Below, piece after piece: positions 53,362 to 64,000 of a stretch of DNA of 64,000 nucleotides. Under the pieces are notes generated by a model. That model worked only from the letters and a program-made list of their open reading frames with translations, searched no databases and was not told where the DNA came from. This stretch comes from Scytalidium lignicola (taxonomy: Eukaryota > Ascomycota > Leotiomycetes). Position numbers and translations under genes: made by a program. The stretch covers positions 1-64,000 of the forward strand of contig NCSJ02000184.1 in NCBI GenBank assembly GCA_002812745.2, in the 5' to 3' direction. Every line of letters starts with the position of its first letter. Position 1 is the first letter of the stretch.

Positions 53362-54699
53362 GATATCTGAATTTATCTGACGTCGTGTTTTTCAAGCAAT
53401 GCGACAACAGATACTTGGGTATGAATTGGCGCTTGCGATTGGCGCAAATAAGCTTCGGGGATATTGTTGATATCGACAGAAACGTCAAGAGCACGCGATT
53501 TACAGCGACCGGTTTATTCAGATACGCCGAGGAGTCAAGAAATGGATTTCAGAAGTAAGAGGAAGAAAGGGAGGATGGAATGGAGTTGATATAAGCTGCG
53601 CAATCTCGTTGACACGAGTGACTAGAGCTACGAGCCCAGGTCAGGGGACTTGCCGCAGAGCTCTCTTTTCCGGCATTGAACAGCTACGGTAGCATTCCTG
53701 CAAGCCGCCAGCAAATGAGCGCTCTATCAATAGCCACGAAGAAGCGTCGAATTACACAAGCGAGTACTCAGCAGGCCGGGGAAGATGGAGTAAGGTAAGG
53801 GAGGGGCCTTGTACTGTATGTGGGCCGTCCGCAATACCGTAATCGGATCCCTTCTCCCAAGCGCCCAGAAGAATAAATGTTGCGAGTCTGCGAGTCTGGA
53901 CTCTCCCTCCCTCTTCCAACCTCGCTGGTAACTTTACTGCTAGGAGAAAGTCGTGGAATCTCGGCCACGAAGGATCTAGTGTTAAGCCTTGCAGAATATT
54001 TCGGAATGACAAATAAGAGGAAGAAACTACCCTGCCCTGTCATGTTAAGCCTCCAGCCTCTCATCTTTGCTTTCCGCCACTGCTGAACCTGCATGACCGG
54101 CTCTGATCTCACGCTCTCTACGGCTTCCGTCTGCCGAGTCCTGGATGCTATTACTAAGGGCGAGCGATCTCCGAGAAGTGGCCGTGCGTATCCCAGATAA
54201 TTATCACAACTCAGGTTTGTTTAGAGAATACCAATTTCCATAAATAATCAATTCTCTTAGATCGGAGGAAATCACATTGAAGATCAGGGTTGCCACACAT
54301 ATTATGATGGAATTACCACAAGAATTGCGTAGTTGAAGTGATGATCTACCCGACATACAATTTTGACTCGCTTTTCGAGATCCCGTAGAAGCTCGGCCCC
54401 AGACGCTAGTACTAATGCAGGTATTCAAGCGAAGAAAAAAATGGGCAAACGGAACTTCTTCGTGCCTTCCGCGCAATTATCTTTTGCTGATGAAATTCTC
54501 CCCTATGACTGTATATTATTCCCTTCCAGGACTCCCTTGAGCCCGACATCTCTGATAATAGATACGCGAGTCGTTCCAACTCCTGCCTCTCGTCTCTATC
54601 CTATCTTTAATTAAGATTAGATCATAGAAAGGTGTTCCCTCACAAGACAACATCTTTGGATTATCCACGATAGTCGGAGCGTTCCTCCCTACAGTCATC
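53362..54699. promoter_or_regulatory. Divergent intergenic region DOT5 / UPS2
   Basis: About 1.3 kb without a supported gene. Frames of 60-115 codons overlap each other on both strands between 53750 and 54615 and look random. Promoter sequence for both neighbours. Confidence 0.5.
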
Positions 54700-55326
54700 A
54701 TGAAGGTGTTTTCGAGTGAAGTAACATTCGATTATTCGTGGGAGGAGGTTTCAACCGCGAATTGGATGAAATATTGTCCATGGAACGAGAAATCAACCCA
54801 TGTTATCGGCGTCGATACGATATCGCGGCACGTCGACCCCGAAACCGGTATTGTACGTGCTATGTACTTGTTTGACCTGGGGGCGAATGAATACTAACAA
54901 TCTTCATAGCTACGGACTGAGCGCCTTATTACTTGCAAGCAGAGTGCTCCGAAGTGGTTACAATCTCTCATGGGAGGCATGGATACGTCGCTCGTTTTCG
55001 AAACTTCATATGTTGACCCGGTTGCGAAGAAAGTCACTATGACATCACATAATATAACATTTTCGAATATAATAAACGTCCAAGAAACAGTTGTGTATCA
55101 ACCAAGCTCTGCGACGAAGACTCAGTTCGTTCAAGACGCAAAGATCACAGCTGTATGTGGAGGCTGGCAAAAACTTAAGAATGCGGTGGAGGAGGCATCT
55201 GTGACCCGATTTTCGGAAAACGCACGGAAAGGCAAGGAAGGTTTCGAGGCAGTCCTTGAAATGAGTCGACGAGTATTCGGCGAAGAAAAAGAGAAGCAAC
55301 AGATGCTGGAGAAGATTATGGCATAG
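54700..55326 (+). CDS. UPS2: PRELI/MSF1-domain lipid transfer protein Ups2-like
   Basis: Intermembrane-space phospholipid carrier; with Mdm35, yeast Ups2 moves phosphatidylserine to the inner membrane for phosphatidylethanolamine synthesis. Exons 54700-54852 and 54910-55326 give 189 residues. MKVFSSEVTFDYSWEEVSTA, then NWMKYCPWNEKSTHVIGVDT and, across the intron, LRTERLITCKQSAPKWLQSL. NITFSNIINVQETVVYQP and RFSENARKGKEGFEAVLE complete the domain. The TERLITCKQ and ENARKGKEGF motifs are closer to Ups2 than Ups1. Donor GTACGT, acceptor CATAG, phase 0. Confidence 0.92.
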
Positions 55327-55825
55327 ACACGATACCCCCCACTTACGACCACCCCGAGATGGGACCCGAGCATATATTGGTGTTTGATTCTTAGCGAGCG
55401 TTGTTCCTTTGCATTGGGAATGGGTATACAAAAGTCAGTTCTTTTTTTTTTGGAGTTCTTGGAGTGGTGAAGGAAGAATGCTCAATCTAGCAATCTCGGT
55501 CTTGCTTGGTCTCAATCTCCTCAGCTAAACGGTGATTGTGTGTTGTATGATTACTGGGAGGCATCGATCTTTTACTACTATTTTAGAGACACTGATGATA
55601 TCAATACGGAAGAAGATCCGGATTAGACGATTATAGACATGGATAGAGACCATCAATAATATCTCCCTTGCACACAAATTTCTCCGGGCGCATTTTAACT
55701 CAATTGTAAAAACAAACTACAATGCTGTATGTAGTTCTTGATAATACGCAAAGCAGTCACTCTTATGATCAGGGACTACAACCTAATTTAATAGTTCGTG
55801 GTGTACCGTTCTCACTCCTTGTTCT
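55327..55825. other. Convergent intergenic region
   Basis: About 500 bases of 3' flanks; T run near 55440. No gene seen. Confidence 0.5.
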
Positions 55826-56261
55826 CTAAAATCCCCGCTGCAGCTTATTTATACATCTTTGTCTATAATCCAGCACCATGCTTCTGAATTCATCGGTTAA
55901 TTCCCCCTTCAAGGTCTCGATAGCAAGCCACTCTGCCTCCTGATATCTCCTGAAGAAATACAATTGTTCAATTGAATGAAGGATAAGTTGCGATTCTGGC
56001 TTGGACGGATTATTTATTGGAAGGCAAAGATCTTTCCATAACTACCAGGATCTGAATTAGCAATATGCATCTAAGTATATGAAACATACAACTTAAATAA
56101 GTCTTTTTTACCTCTCCAATCTCCTTCTTCGCCTTGTATTCTGCCTTTACCTGCCGAAAGTCCACCTCTGACTGAAAATCGCGTGGCACTTTCACTGTTA
56201 TATTGTTAGACTCGTCAGAAGAGTCAATATCAATACGAAGGACATCATCTTCATTCTCCAT
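55826..56261 (-). CDS. Small uncharacterised protein, 121 residues
   Basis: Exons 56261-56112 and 56041-55826 join in phase 0. MENEDDVLRIDIDSSDESNN, then ITVKVPRDFQSEVDFRQVKA and EYKAKKEIGE, followed after the intron (GTAAAA ... GCTAATTCAG ... GGTAG) by LWKDLCLPINNPSKPESQLI, LHSIEQLYFFRRYQEAEWLA and IETLKGELTDEFRSMV. The second half looks like one tetratricopeptide-type helical pair (ILHSIEQLYFFRRYQEAEWLA). The first half is acidic then basic. No known family; probably a conserved fungal adaptor-like protein. Taking the nearer CAG acceptor would give a short, less natural tail. Confidence 0.65.
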
Positions 56262-56514
56262 ATCTGGTTTCTAAAATTATATGCTTCTGCGTTGCGAGCA
56301 ATTCTAGCAAAATCGTGGTAATAGTAGAATGTCGCTCAAGATTTTCTTATCGCGATAAGGTCCCCACGTAGTAGCAGCCCCACCATGACTGACTTGGAAC
56401 CTCAAGTTGAGAGCAATTAATGAGAAAACAACGTCCCTTCTCCGACTCGCGAACTCTTCTCTCTATCAACCACGTCACACACACCCCGATATAACAGCAT
56501 AGGTCTGATACACA
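56262..56514. promoter_or_regulatory. Short divergent promoter
   Basis: 253 bases between the divergent starts of the 121-residue gene and the P-loop kinase gene. A TCGCGATAAG sequence lies near 56348. Nothing else is identifiable. Confidence 0.4.
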
Positions 56515-57317
56515 ATGGATGAACAAGTAAATCGGCTGGTTGAGAAGATTTGGGGTAGATTTCCCGCCTCGAAACCCAACGATCTTTGAGGAGCTGACGA
56601 TTTTCTGGAGTTAAATTCCAAACTATACCACCTTCAGAACGATATCTCATATCTGTATCCGGAATACCAGGATCCGGGAAGACAACTCTTGCAGCATCTG
56701 TAACAAAGCGCCTCAATGCCATGCAATCTGCTATATATGGCAAAACATCCACCTCGCCTGTAGCAGCTTTCGTTCCTATGGACGGATATCACCTTTCACG
56801 CGCCCAGTTATCTGCTATGCCAAACCCGCAACATGCACACGACCGCCGGGGAGCGGAATTTACATTTGATGGAGATCAATACCTAAAGCTTGTAAAAGCA
56901 ATACGAGAGCCATTAACACCGGCCTCAAAAACACTCTATGCCCCTTCATTTGATCACGCCGTAAAAGATCCTAAAGCTGATGATATACCAATTGAACCTA
57001 CATCAAGAATACTGATATTTGAGGGACTGTATTTGAGTTTGGATAAAGAACCTTGGAAGAGTGCTGCGGAGCTAATGGACGAGATCTGGTTTGTGGAAGT
57101 AGATTTTGAGACTGCGAAGAATAGATTGATTCCTAGACACATAAAGGCGGGGATTGCAGAGAATGAGGAGGCAGCAGAGAAGAGGGCTAGGGAGAATGAT
57201 TTGGTTAATGGAGAACAGATTGTCAACAGTAGATTGGAAGTGCACGAGATTATAATTAGCAAGGATGATGAGAGTTGGAAGCCCGAAGCTCAAGAGTCCT
57301 CGAATGCAGCAATATAA
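56515..57317 (+). CDS. P-loop kinase of the uridine kinase / phosphoribulokinase family (Yfh7-like)
   Basis: ATP-dependent small-molecule kinase; the substrate is not certain. Exons 56515-56554 and 56611-57317 give 248 residues. Splicing (GTAGAT ... CTGGAG) joins MDEQVNRLVEKIW to VKFQTIPPSERYLISVSGIP and GSGKTT, so the Walker A motif GIPGSGKT is at residues 31-38. Then FVPMDGYHLSRAQLSAMPNP (substrate-binding MDGYH), HDRRGAEFTFD, PSFDHAVKDP and ILIFEGLYLSL (Walker B-like), with a helical C-terminus. The MDGYH and FDHA motifs are shared with yeast Yfh7 and bacterial pantothenate or fructoselysine-type kinases. The open frame alone (from 56721) lacks the P-loop. It ends 53 bases from the convergent FOL3-like gene. 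Confidence 0.85.
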
Positions 57318-57370
57318 GAAAGGAAGTACGATAAAAGTATTGGAAAACATTACGGGTATCATAACGAGAA

Positions 57371-58618
57371 CTATCGACTAAGCAGTTGGTTTTGCAACTG
57401 CTCAGCATTTCTACACATGCGTAGCACATCAGACACAAGATAGAGACTCCCGGCAATCACCAAGGGTCCTCCTTTTGCAGTCTCAACTGCCCACTGAAGA
57501 GCGTTGGAAATGTTTGAAGTGGAATCAAATTGCTGTGAAGCGTCAACCCCAACCCTGGACGACGCAGCAAGTATGTCTTGAGGAGCCATGGGTTCTACCC
57601 ACGGCATTCCCTCGACAGGCCCGAACTGGACTGCTGTCACACAATCTTCTGGGCGCAGAAGAGGCTTCAAGATATCATCTAGTTCCTTTCCCTTTGATGT
57701 GGCTAAAACCCAGACAACTTTGCTAGCTTTGGCCCGAAGATGTTTGTCCACATACGCCCCAAGAACGTCTGCTGACTGGGCATTATGCGCACCATCAAGG
57801 AGAGCGGGCTCTTTCCGACCTGTAACCTGACTGATATCAATTGTTTGTAATCGACCTGGGAAAACCGTGTCTTTGATTGCCGGTATTAATCGATGAAGAG
57901 ATGATTCAGCCTTTGTGTATGCTATATGAAATGCAGTATAAGCACAAGCCAAGTTCTCCCATTGATGAGGCTCGAAGTCATTCTCAGATAGCTCATCAAA
58001 TAGTGCTGAATCGGTTGAGCTCAGGATCACTTCGGTTCCAATGGCTGCAGCATAGTCTTTCACAACTTTCTGGACTGAAGGATTATTAGTCCTATCAAGT
58101 ACGCAAGGAACTCCTGGTCTCATGATGCCAGCTTTTTGCAGAGCTATTTCCTCAATCGTGTTCCCAAGGAACGATTGATGGTCGACACCAATCTTAGAGA
58201 TCACAGTGACAGCTTTGTTTTCTAGAACATTTGTAGCATCCAGCCGTCCACCAAGACCAACCTCGATGACCCCTATTTCGATCTTCTCTCTAGCGAAACA
58301 TTCAAACGCCGTGGCTGTAAGAAGCTCGAATTCGGATGCCTTGATCAATTCATTTTTGTTCCTCTTCTGGACTAGCTTTTCAGCTTCCCGGAATACGCTC
58401 TCTTTAACTGGTGTCCCATTGATGTTTATGCAATCCCACTGGTCGATCAGATGTGGAGATGTATAACGGCCACATAGAACGCCGCTCGTCTGGAGCATAG
58501 AAGATAGATAGGCACATATACTTCCCTTTCCATTGGTTCCAGCGACATGTATTGCTTTCCAGGACAGTGGGGTATGGCTGATAAGTCGACTTATACGTTG
58601 CAAGCCAAGTTCTATCAT
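57371..58618 (-). CDS. FOL3: Dihydrofolate synthase (folylpolyglutamate synthase family)
   Basis: Mur-ligase-family enzyme adding glutamate to dihydropteroate in folate synthesis. 415 residues, no intron. MIELGLQRISRLISHTPLSW, then the P-loop HVAGTNGKGSICAYLSSML (residues 25-43), RYTSPHLIDQWDCININGTP, EVGLGGRLDATNVL, SKIGVDHQSFLGNTIEEIA, KAGIMRPGVP, FPGRLQTIDI and LLDGAHNAQSA. Short length and the MIELGLQRI start match Fol3-type dihydrofolate synthase better than the longer Met7 folylpolyglutamate synthases. The frame runs upstream to a GTG, but ATG 58618 is the normal family start. Confidence 0.93.
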   Translation of the reverse strand: MIELGLQRISRLISHTPLSWKAIHVAGTNGKGSICAYLSSMLQTSGVLCGRYTSPHLIDQWDCININGTPVKESVFREAEKLVQKRNKNELIKASEFELLTATAFECFAREKIEIGVIEVGLGGRLDATNVLENKAVTVISKIGVDHQSFLGNTIEEIALQKAGIMRPGVPCVLDRTNNPSVQKVVKDYAAAIGTEVILSSTDSALFDELSENDFEPHQWENLACAYTAFHIAYTKAESSLHRLIPAIKDTVFPGRLQTIDISQVTGRKEPALLDGAHNAQSADVLGAYVDKHLRAKASKVVWVLATSKGKELDDILKPLLRPEDCVTAVQFGPVEGMPWVEPMAPQDILAASSRVGVDASQQFDSTSNISNALQWAVETAKGGPLVIAGSLYLVSDVLRMCRNAEQLQNQLLSR

Positions 58619-59051
58619 CTTCGCCACCGGCCGTTACCCTCGGCGACCTCATATAAGTTTTTAAGAAGGAATTTTACCGCCGATCCATAGCTCCTCATCA
58701 GTCAATACCGCGTTGTCGTGGTGTTACGTGGGAAAATAGCTGTCGTAGGTAATTGCTTCGGCGTAGTTGTGAGTNAAAAAAAAAGTTCGTGTTTTGTCGA
58801 TAAGACCAGCCACTTCCAGTCGATGGATCTTCGGACAGGGGTCGGTAATCTGTCGTGCATATCAGCAGCCGCTTCTAATACCTCCTCGTTCGTTGACGAG
58901 CGTCGATATCCTCCATCAATAGTGTGAATCGCAACCATCCAGAAAAACATCGAAGGGGTGTCTATCATAGTCGCATAATTCTCGCAATCAACTTCTGCGA
59001 CTTTTTATCAATCGTAGACATCTCATTGCTCTGAAAAAATGGGGTTGCCGT
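58619..59051. promoter_or_regulatory. Divergent promoter region
   Basis: 433 bases between FOL3 and the next gene, with an N beside an A run near 58775. Short frames only. Confidence 0.5.
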
Positions 59052-60486
59052 ATGTTCAGCCGCGTTACCTGGAGAAGTATGCTAATCAGCACGCGCAGAT
59101 TGTTCATCACACCTATTGAGCCCGAGGTGGTATCGAAAGCTTCAGAGAAAATCGCTTCAGGATTACGATCTACCATTCGACGTCAACGCCCGGCACGTAG
59201 ACCATCGCCGCGCGAACATACGCGCTCAGCAATTGAACAGCGCCGCCGACGCCTACTCGGCGGGCTTGCTACTACGGGACAATCAAGTCCAGAAGACTAT
59301 GATGTGGTTTGGGAACATGAACGACGAGCCACACGACCAGGAGCGGAAGCCAGGACCGACCATGTCACTCTATCGCAAAGCGATCTTGCAGCCATGGAGC
59401 GCCCTCCTCTTTCTCGCAATACAGCCGTTCCGGGACATCCTCCCTTAAGGCATTTTGGAGATATACCACCTTTAGTCCCAGAGTCTCGAGACTTCTCTTC
59501 GATCAATGAGCATCAACGAGAGGTTCCGCGCATAATCCAACTTAGAGAAGAACTTCGACATATTGCGCGAAGAGTGCCGACCCCACCTTATACAGAGACT
59601 GACCTTGCGTTTATCGCTCGCTGGAATTCTGATTCTCCCCGGGCCTCTGCATTAACACCTGGGTTTTCTCCCGCACATCCTACTTCTGGTGAATCGGAAT
59701 CTCGGTCCCCTGATGAAGTTGACGAACCTAGCGAGTCCTCTTCGCGGCTACCACCATACACCTCAGATGTAAGTCAAACCCTTTTGTTAGTTTCGGGCTA
59801 TATCAGCTCTTTATTTGCCATTGCTAAATTGAATCCTGTAGCAACCTGTAAGATCGCTGGCAAACAGAGTTCAGGCTCTTCAGGCGCTCAATCGTGCTTC
59901 TACCCGTGATATGGAGCGGTCACGTCTCCTTATCCGCCAAGCCAGAACCCGCCTTGATGGTCTCGGCGACCGAGATCGAAGTTTGAGTCCAGACAATGAA
60001 TCGACGTGGAATACCCTTCTTACAGGTATCACTCCTGATCCGCAACCCCCCAGCGCGGGATCGTCATTTGCGTCGTCGTCTGTTGCAAACTCCGCTACAA
60101 ATTCCTTGCCAGTATCAGCTAGCACATCTATGACGAGCCTGGAGAACTCAAATGCATCTTCGAGCTTTCATGAGTGTGATATCTCAGATTCGGGGTCTAA
60201 TACAGACGAGGAGGAAGAGCTATATGGAATAAGTGGATTTACTGACCTGCGATCTGCCGGAGCATTTGATAGCACACGAAGATCTTACTCCGAGATAGCC
60301 TCCGAGTCTTCCTCCCGAGCAGAAAGGATCAGGGGAGCAAGCCATTTGGGACGAGATACACCTAGCCTAGGTGGCATGCAAAGGATTATCTCCGCCCTTG
60401 CTGCGCGAGACGACATTCCAGACGATTGGTGGGCTGGAGCGGGTCTAAGTCGTAACCTTCGTCGTGAGCCACGACTTGATGAGTGA
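59052..60486 (+). CDS. Uncharacterised Ser/Arg-rich protein, 453 residues
   Basis: Exons 59052-59768 and 59842-60486 in phase 0. The basic N-terminus (STIRRQRPARRPSPREHTRS, IEQRRRRLLGG) is followed by a proline/serine part with REVPRIIQLREELRHIARRV, PTPPYTETDLAFIARWNSDS and, across the intron, QPVRSLANRVQALQALN. The C-terminal half is Ser/Asn-rich and acidic (SDSGSNTDEEEELYG) and ends with a likely conserved motif, DIPDDWWAGAGLSRNLRREP. There are no membrane segments. I recognise no domain; short ordered islands in disordered sequence suggest a scaffold or nuclear protein. Two longer frames overlapping at 59116-59448 are out of frame and rejected. Confidence 0.75.
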
Positions 60487-61365
60487 TTTACTTGGGTTTC
60501 TTCAACGGCGTTTGAAAAGTTATTATCTGAACTTTGGGCATAACCAAATTACGTTTTGGGGGCCATTTTTGATACCACGTTGTACGATAGAGAGCGATAA
60601 GGGCCTTCAGTTCTGGGAATATATTTACTTGCACTTAATGCGGCATCTGTAGCATGGTAGCATGGGAATGGGGAATATATATATTTAAGAATTCATCCGA
60701 ATTAATGAGGCTTGTTTAGGGATGCACTAGAATATTCTTTGATGTTAGCAAGGTTATCTGTTGCTCAAGAATGAGTTGAGTGATGTCCTTTAGAGTCCCT
60801 TGTCAACTGCAAGATTACTTAACCTTAAATCGATGTCTAAAAAACCATTGGTAATAAATAACAAACAATTATTTTATGCCTATAAATACCGTATCTACTA
60901 CCACTCCTTAGTCAGGTACGCACTTACGGAAATCTAACAATATGCCGACTTTAGTTTAGGCTGGCAACTGAATCGCCGAGCCTCAGCCTTACATGCAAGC
61001 TACGCGCATCCATGCAGAGAGACCGCTTGACAACTAATCTCCTAGGGCATCTTCCAAAACCTGGGTGAGACAGTTGATATTTCTGAACACATGAAAGCCA
61101 TTGGCTTTGGAATAAATTTCAACAACCAAATACAACAATAACGAACCCTCGGAACCTCGCGTGCTCTCGAGCAAGGATCTCTCGATAGTGGATATACACT
61201 ACCCTTGACTATAGCCCTATAACCCCGCGATACTGAACTTGAAACTCGAGCTTCCTCCGCAGACAACCAGAATCCATGGGTGGAATGAGATCCTCCATCT
61301 TTCAGTATACCAGGCCGCCTTTCTTTGTCCTCTAGAAACGCCCAGCTGGCTCAATCTTAGCCGCC
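60487..61365. promoter_or_regulatory. Intergenic region upstream of sepH
   Basis: About 880 bases, 3' flank then promoter. AT-rich near 60660-60900; a minus-strand frame (61462-61217) overlaps the sepH start and is not protein-like. No gene. Confidence 0.5.
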
Positions 61366-64000
61366 ATGGTCTCTCATACTCCTTCCTCGTCTGACAGGCA
61401 CGCGAATGGCAAACCAGGGGGAGGAAGTGGTCATAGCAGAGCGGAGAGAATACCAGGTACACCGAGGAAGGATAGTGGGCTAGGGAAAGAGAAAGGCGTC
61501 CAAGATCCCGGATTGAAGGACTATGTATGTCCCCACCCCGATTTTGGCGGTAGCTTATAGCTCATGCCTTGCATAGCGTTTAGGGGAGTGCCTTGGCAAA
61601 GGTGCTTTTGGATCAGTCTACAAGGCATTCAATTGGGGCACCGGAGAAGCTGTTGCTGTTAAGCAGATAAAGCTCGGTGATCTTCCTAAGAGCGAATTGC
61701 GCATGATTGAGGTTGCAACCACGCTTCCCCATTAGTTGAAGAGTCATTGACGATTGCAATAGGCAGAGATCGACCTTCTGAAGAATCTCAACGTAAGCAT
61801 GATGCTGGCTCAAAACCTTGCTTTTTCTGGGATTGGTGTTGATAATGGCATTTAGCATGACAACATTGTGAAGTATCTGGGCTTTGTCAAGTCGTCGGAT
61901 TGCCTGAATATTATTCTCGAGTATTATGTACCCCAAAGATTGCGTTGTACCAGAGATGCTGACGGGTACTGACCAGATATTGCGAGAACGGCTCACTACA
62001 TTCGATATGTAAGAGCTATGGCAAATTTCCAGAAAACCTCGTTGGTGTCTACATGGGCCAGGTGCTTCAAGGGCTGCAGTATCTCCACGACCAGGGTGTA
62101 ATTCACCGAGATATTAAAGGTGCGAACATATTAACAACCAAAGATGGAAAAGTTAAGCTTGCAGATTTTGGAGTCTCTACGAGCACCCTCACTGGGGGTG
62201 ATAAGGAGGCACAGGTGGTTGGAACCCCGTACTGGATGGCACCAGAAATCATTCAGCTTTCCGGGGCTACTCCAGCGTCAGATATCTGGAGTTTAGGATG
62301 CACTGTGATTGAGCTGTTAGAAGGAAGACCGCCGTATCACAAATTGGCTCCGATGCCAGCTCTATTTGCTATTGTTAATGATGATCATCCCCCGTTACCC
62401 GAAGGAGTCTCACCTGTAAGCTTAAGAGCTTTTCTGTTGTTGATATTGATGCTAATATAACTTCTATAATATAGGCTGCACGAGATTTCCTGATGCAGTG
62501 CTTTCAAAAGGACCCTAATCTAAGGGTGTCTGCTCGCAAATTACTCAAGCATGCCTGGATTGTAGGTTCTCGAAGAACGGATGCTCCTATTGCAAAGCCA
62601 CCAGCCAATTTTAACGAAGCAGTTGAGGAGGTTAAGCAATGGAATGAGGCTCTCAGATCACCAACTGCCGGAACTTCTCGTGCTGGACCGAGGGTATCTG
62701 GTTTTACCCCTTTAGCAGCTAGAAGGGATCATCCCTTACGCTCTGCTTATAGTTCATCTCAACCCCTAGGACCGACCTCTGGAAAAGGACAACTCTCGTT
62801 GAGCACCTCTAAAAGTCATACAGAATCATTCATGTCTCCGGAGAGTACTACTGACGATAATTGGGATGATGATTTTGCTTCTTCTATATCGCCAAGTGCA
62901 CTTCAACTGCCTCATCTCAGACCTCATGACAATTTTGGAGGCTTACTCTCTGCAGATCGCCTCAAGGCGTTTGCATCATTTGAAAACGCAACCGAAGAGA
63001 GTGTGAACTGGGATGACAATTTCGAGGGGGATCTTATGACTGTCGTCGCTCCCTGTCGACAGTTGGAGGTGGATGGTAATGACCTTGAGACCATCCGTCC
63101 ATATAGAGTAAAACAGCAAGATGATATTTTCACTAAGAATCCTGCCAGTCAATCTAGTAGAAAGAGTTCTAACAGTGGAGCTCATCGCCAAAAATCTCCT
63201 AATAAGACGCATGTTCAAATTCAATCCAGATTCAAGCTTCCACCAGCGCCTACTGAGTTGTATCAGGAACAACCAGGTGATGATTATTCTGACCTCTTTG
63301 TGGATAACGATAGTGTATTTGATCGGAGATTGAACATTGCCAAAGTAAGGGTATACTTCAATTAAAATTGGAAACATTGCTGATGATGTTAGGATGACGC
63401 TCTCTCACCAAAATTATTTCATCCATCCGATCTCACAAGCTTGCCCCGCTCAACGCAACCAGCTGCTCCAAATGGTAGTTTAAGGAGAAAATCGATAGCG
63501 CCTCAATCTGAGACAGAAAACTACGCCATTCGGCGAAATAGGTCATCTGTTGAAATCTCTCAATATATAGAAGATGAAGAAGATGAAGACTTCTCGGATA
63601 TATTTGGTAAGGATGATACTATTATTCAAAAGGCTGAAAGCGACCACGGTTCTGAGGATGGTACCGGAGCTTTAATGTTGTATTCAAAGCTTTCGAACAA
63701 CTCCTGGCTGGGTGATGAGGATGACGAAGATGATCCTTTTGCATCATTAGAGCAGGGTTTTGACGAGATGGATTTGCAAGCAAATATTGCTCGTGACAAG
63801 CATGCTCGGCTTTGTACATTGATTGAAGGGCTTGTGAGTTCCTTGAAAACCACACAAGCGGAAGACATACTTTCAAGTCTATCAGAACAACTGGTATGTT
63901 ATCTCCGCTCAGCAGCCCGAAGGGATGCTAATATATATAGCTTGATGTACTCTATGAGTCGGAGGACGCTAAGAGCCTCATCATTGGGGCACATGGAATG
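61366..64000 (+). CDS. sepH: Septation initiation kinase SepH/Cdc7, partial at the right edge
   Basis: STE-type Ser/Thr kinase at the head of the septation initiation network (fission yeast Cdc7, Aspergillus SepH), needed for cytokinesis and septum formation. Exons 61366-61524, 61577-61711, 61763-61792, 61856-61920, 61977-62415, 62475-63344, 63393-63893 and 63941 to beyond 64000. A short Gly/Ser-rich N-terminus is followed by the kinase domain: [18 protein letters not shown] (P-loop), AVKQI (Lys), [61 protein letters not shown] and [14 protein letters not shown]. Then a disordered linker with DDNWDDDF and VNWDDNF motifs and the start of the C-terminal helical-repeat part ([20 protein letters not shown]). 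The five kinase exons are short, so the open frames alone miss the P-loop lobe. The 3' end is outside the window. Confidence 0.96.

Noticed and set aside
53750..54615. Overlapping 70-115 codon frames on both strands
   Set aside because: Random-looking composition, mutually overlapping, no splice structure.
59116..59448. 110-codon frame inside the Ser/Arg-rich gene
   Set aside because: Ends early and is out of frame with the longer spliced reading, which continues naturally into the second exon.

Overview
The window is nuclear DNA of a filamentous ascomycete (Pezizomycotina). The evidence is short GT-AG introns (about 45-90 bases) with CTAAC/CTAAT-like branch sites, a StuA/Asm1-type APSES regulator, a SepH-type septation kinase, a fungal complex I 21.3 kDa subunit, and TEN1, COP9 and MAD2 genes with fungal sequence features. 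The overall flavour of the proteins suggests Leotiomycetes (Helotiales), but that is an impression and not a proof. Single N characters sit beside homopolymers in at least 14 places and at least two genes have homopolymer frame errors, which points to pyrosequencing-type assembly.

Layout. 1-4 kb: stuA with a long leader. 4.4-13.7 kb: dense housekeeping genes: PRO2 (-), CSN3 (+), RFA1 (-), a dienelactone hydrolase (+) and a quinone oxidoreductase (-). 13.7-17.2 kb: gene-poor. 17.2-19.4 kb: divergent TEN1 (-) and SNF7/VPS32 (+). 21-25.4 kb: one very large low-complexity Glu/Pro/Lys repeat protein. 26-34.4 kb: a small membrane-anchored protein (-), a dysferlin-domain protein (+), a mitochondrial PPR protein (+), LTO1 (-) and a short-chain dehydrogenase (-). 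34.9-41.5 kb: accessory, AT-rich and repeat-rich DNA with a hydrophilin-like gene, a duplicated 61-residue gene with decayed copies, a 258 bp inverted-repeat (MITE-like) element, RIP-like tandem duplications and low-complexity sequence. 41.6-64 kb: dense conserved genes again: NAA10, a small DUF1761-like membrane protein, a phosphoglycerate-mutase-like phosphatase, GUF1/MAD2 (divergent), complex I 21.3 kDa subunit, tRNA-Cys, DOT5-type peroxiredoxin, UPS2, a small unknown gene, a P-loop kinase, dihydrofolate synthase, a Ser-rich unknown protein, and sepH, which runs off the right edge.

Most genes are unrelated housekeeping functions with no operon-like or biosynthetic cluster logic. Shared themes are genome maintenance and cell cycle (RFA1, TEN1, MAD2, sepH), mitochondria (GUF1, PPR, complex I, UPS2) and development (stuA, csn3). 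Many genes come in divergent pairs with short shared promoters; the RFA1 promoter carries two MluI cell-cycle boxes. Exon coordinates were placed by hand from splice signals, reading phase and remembered family sequences; for spliced genes the phase sums were checked to give an intact reading frame. No CRISPR, rRNA, intact transposase or secondary-metabolism gene was seen.
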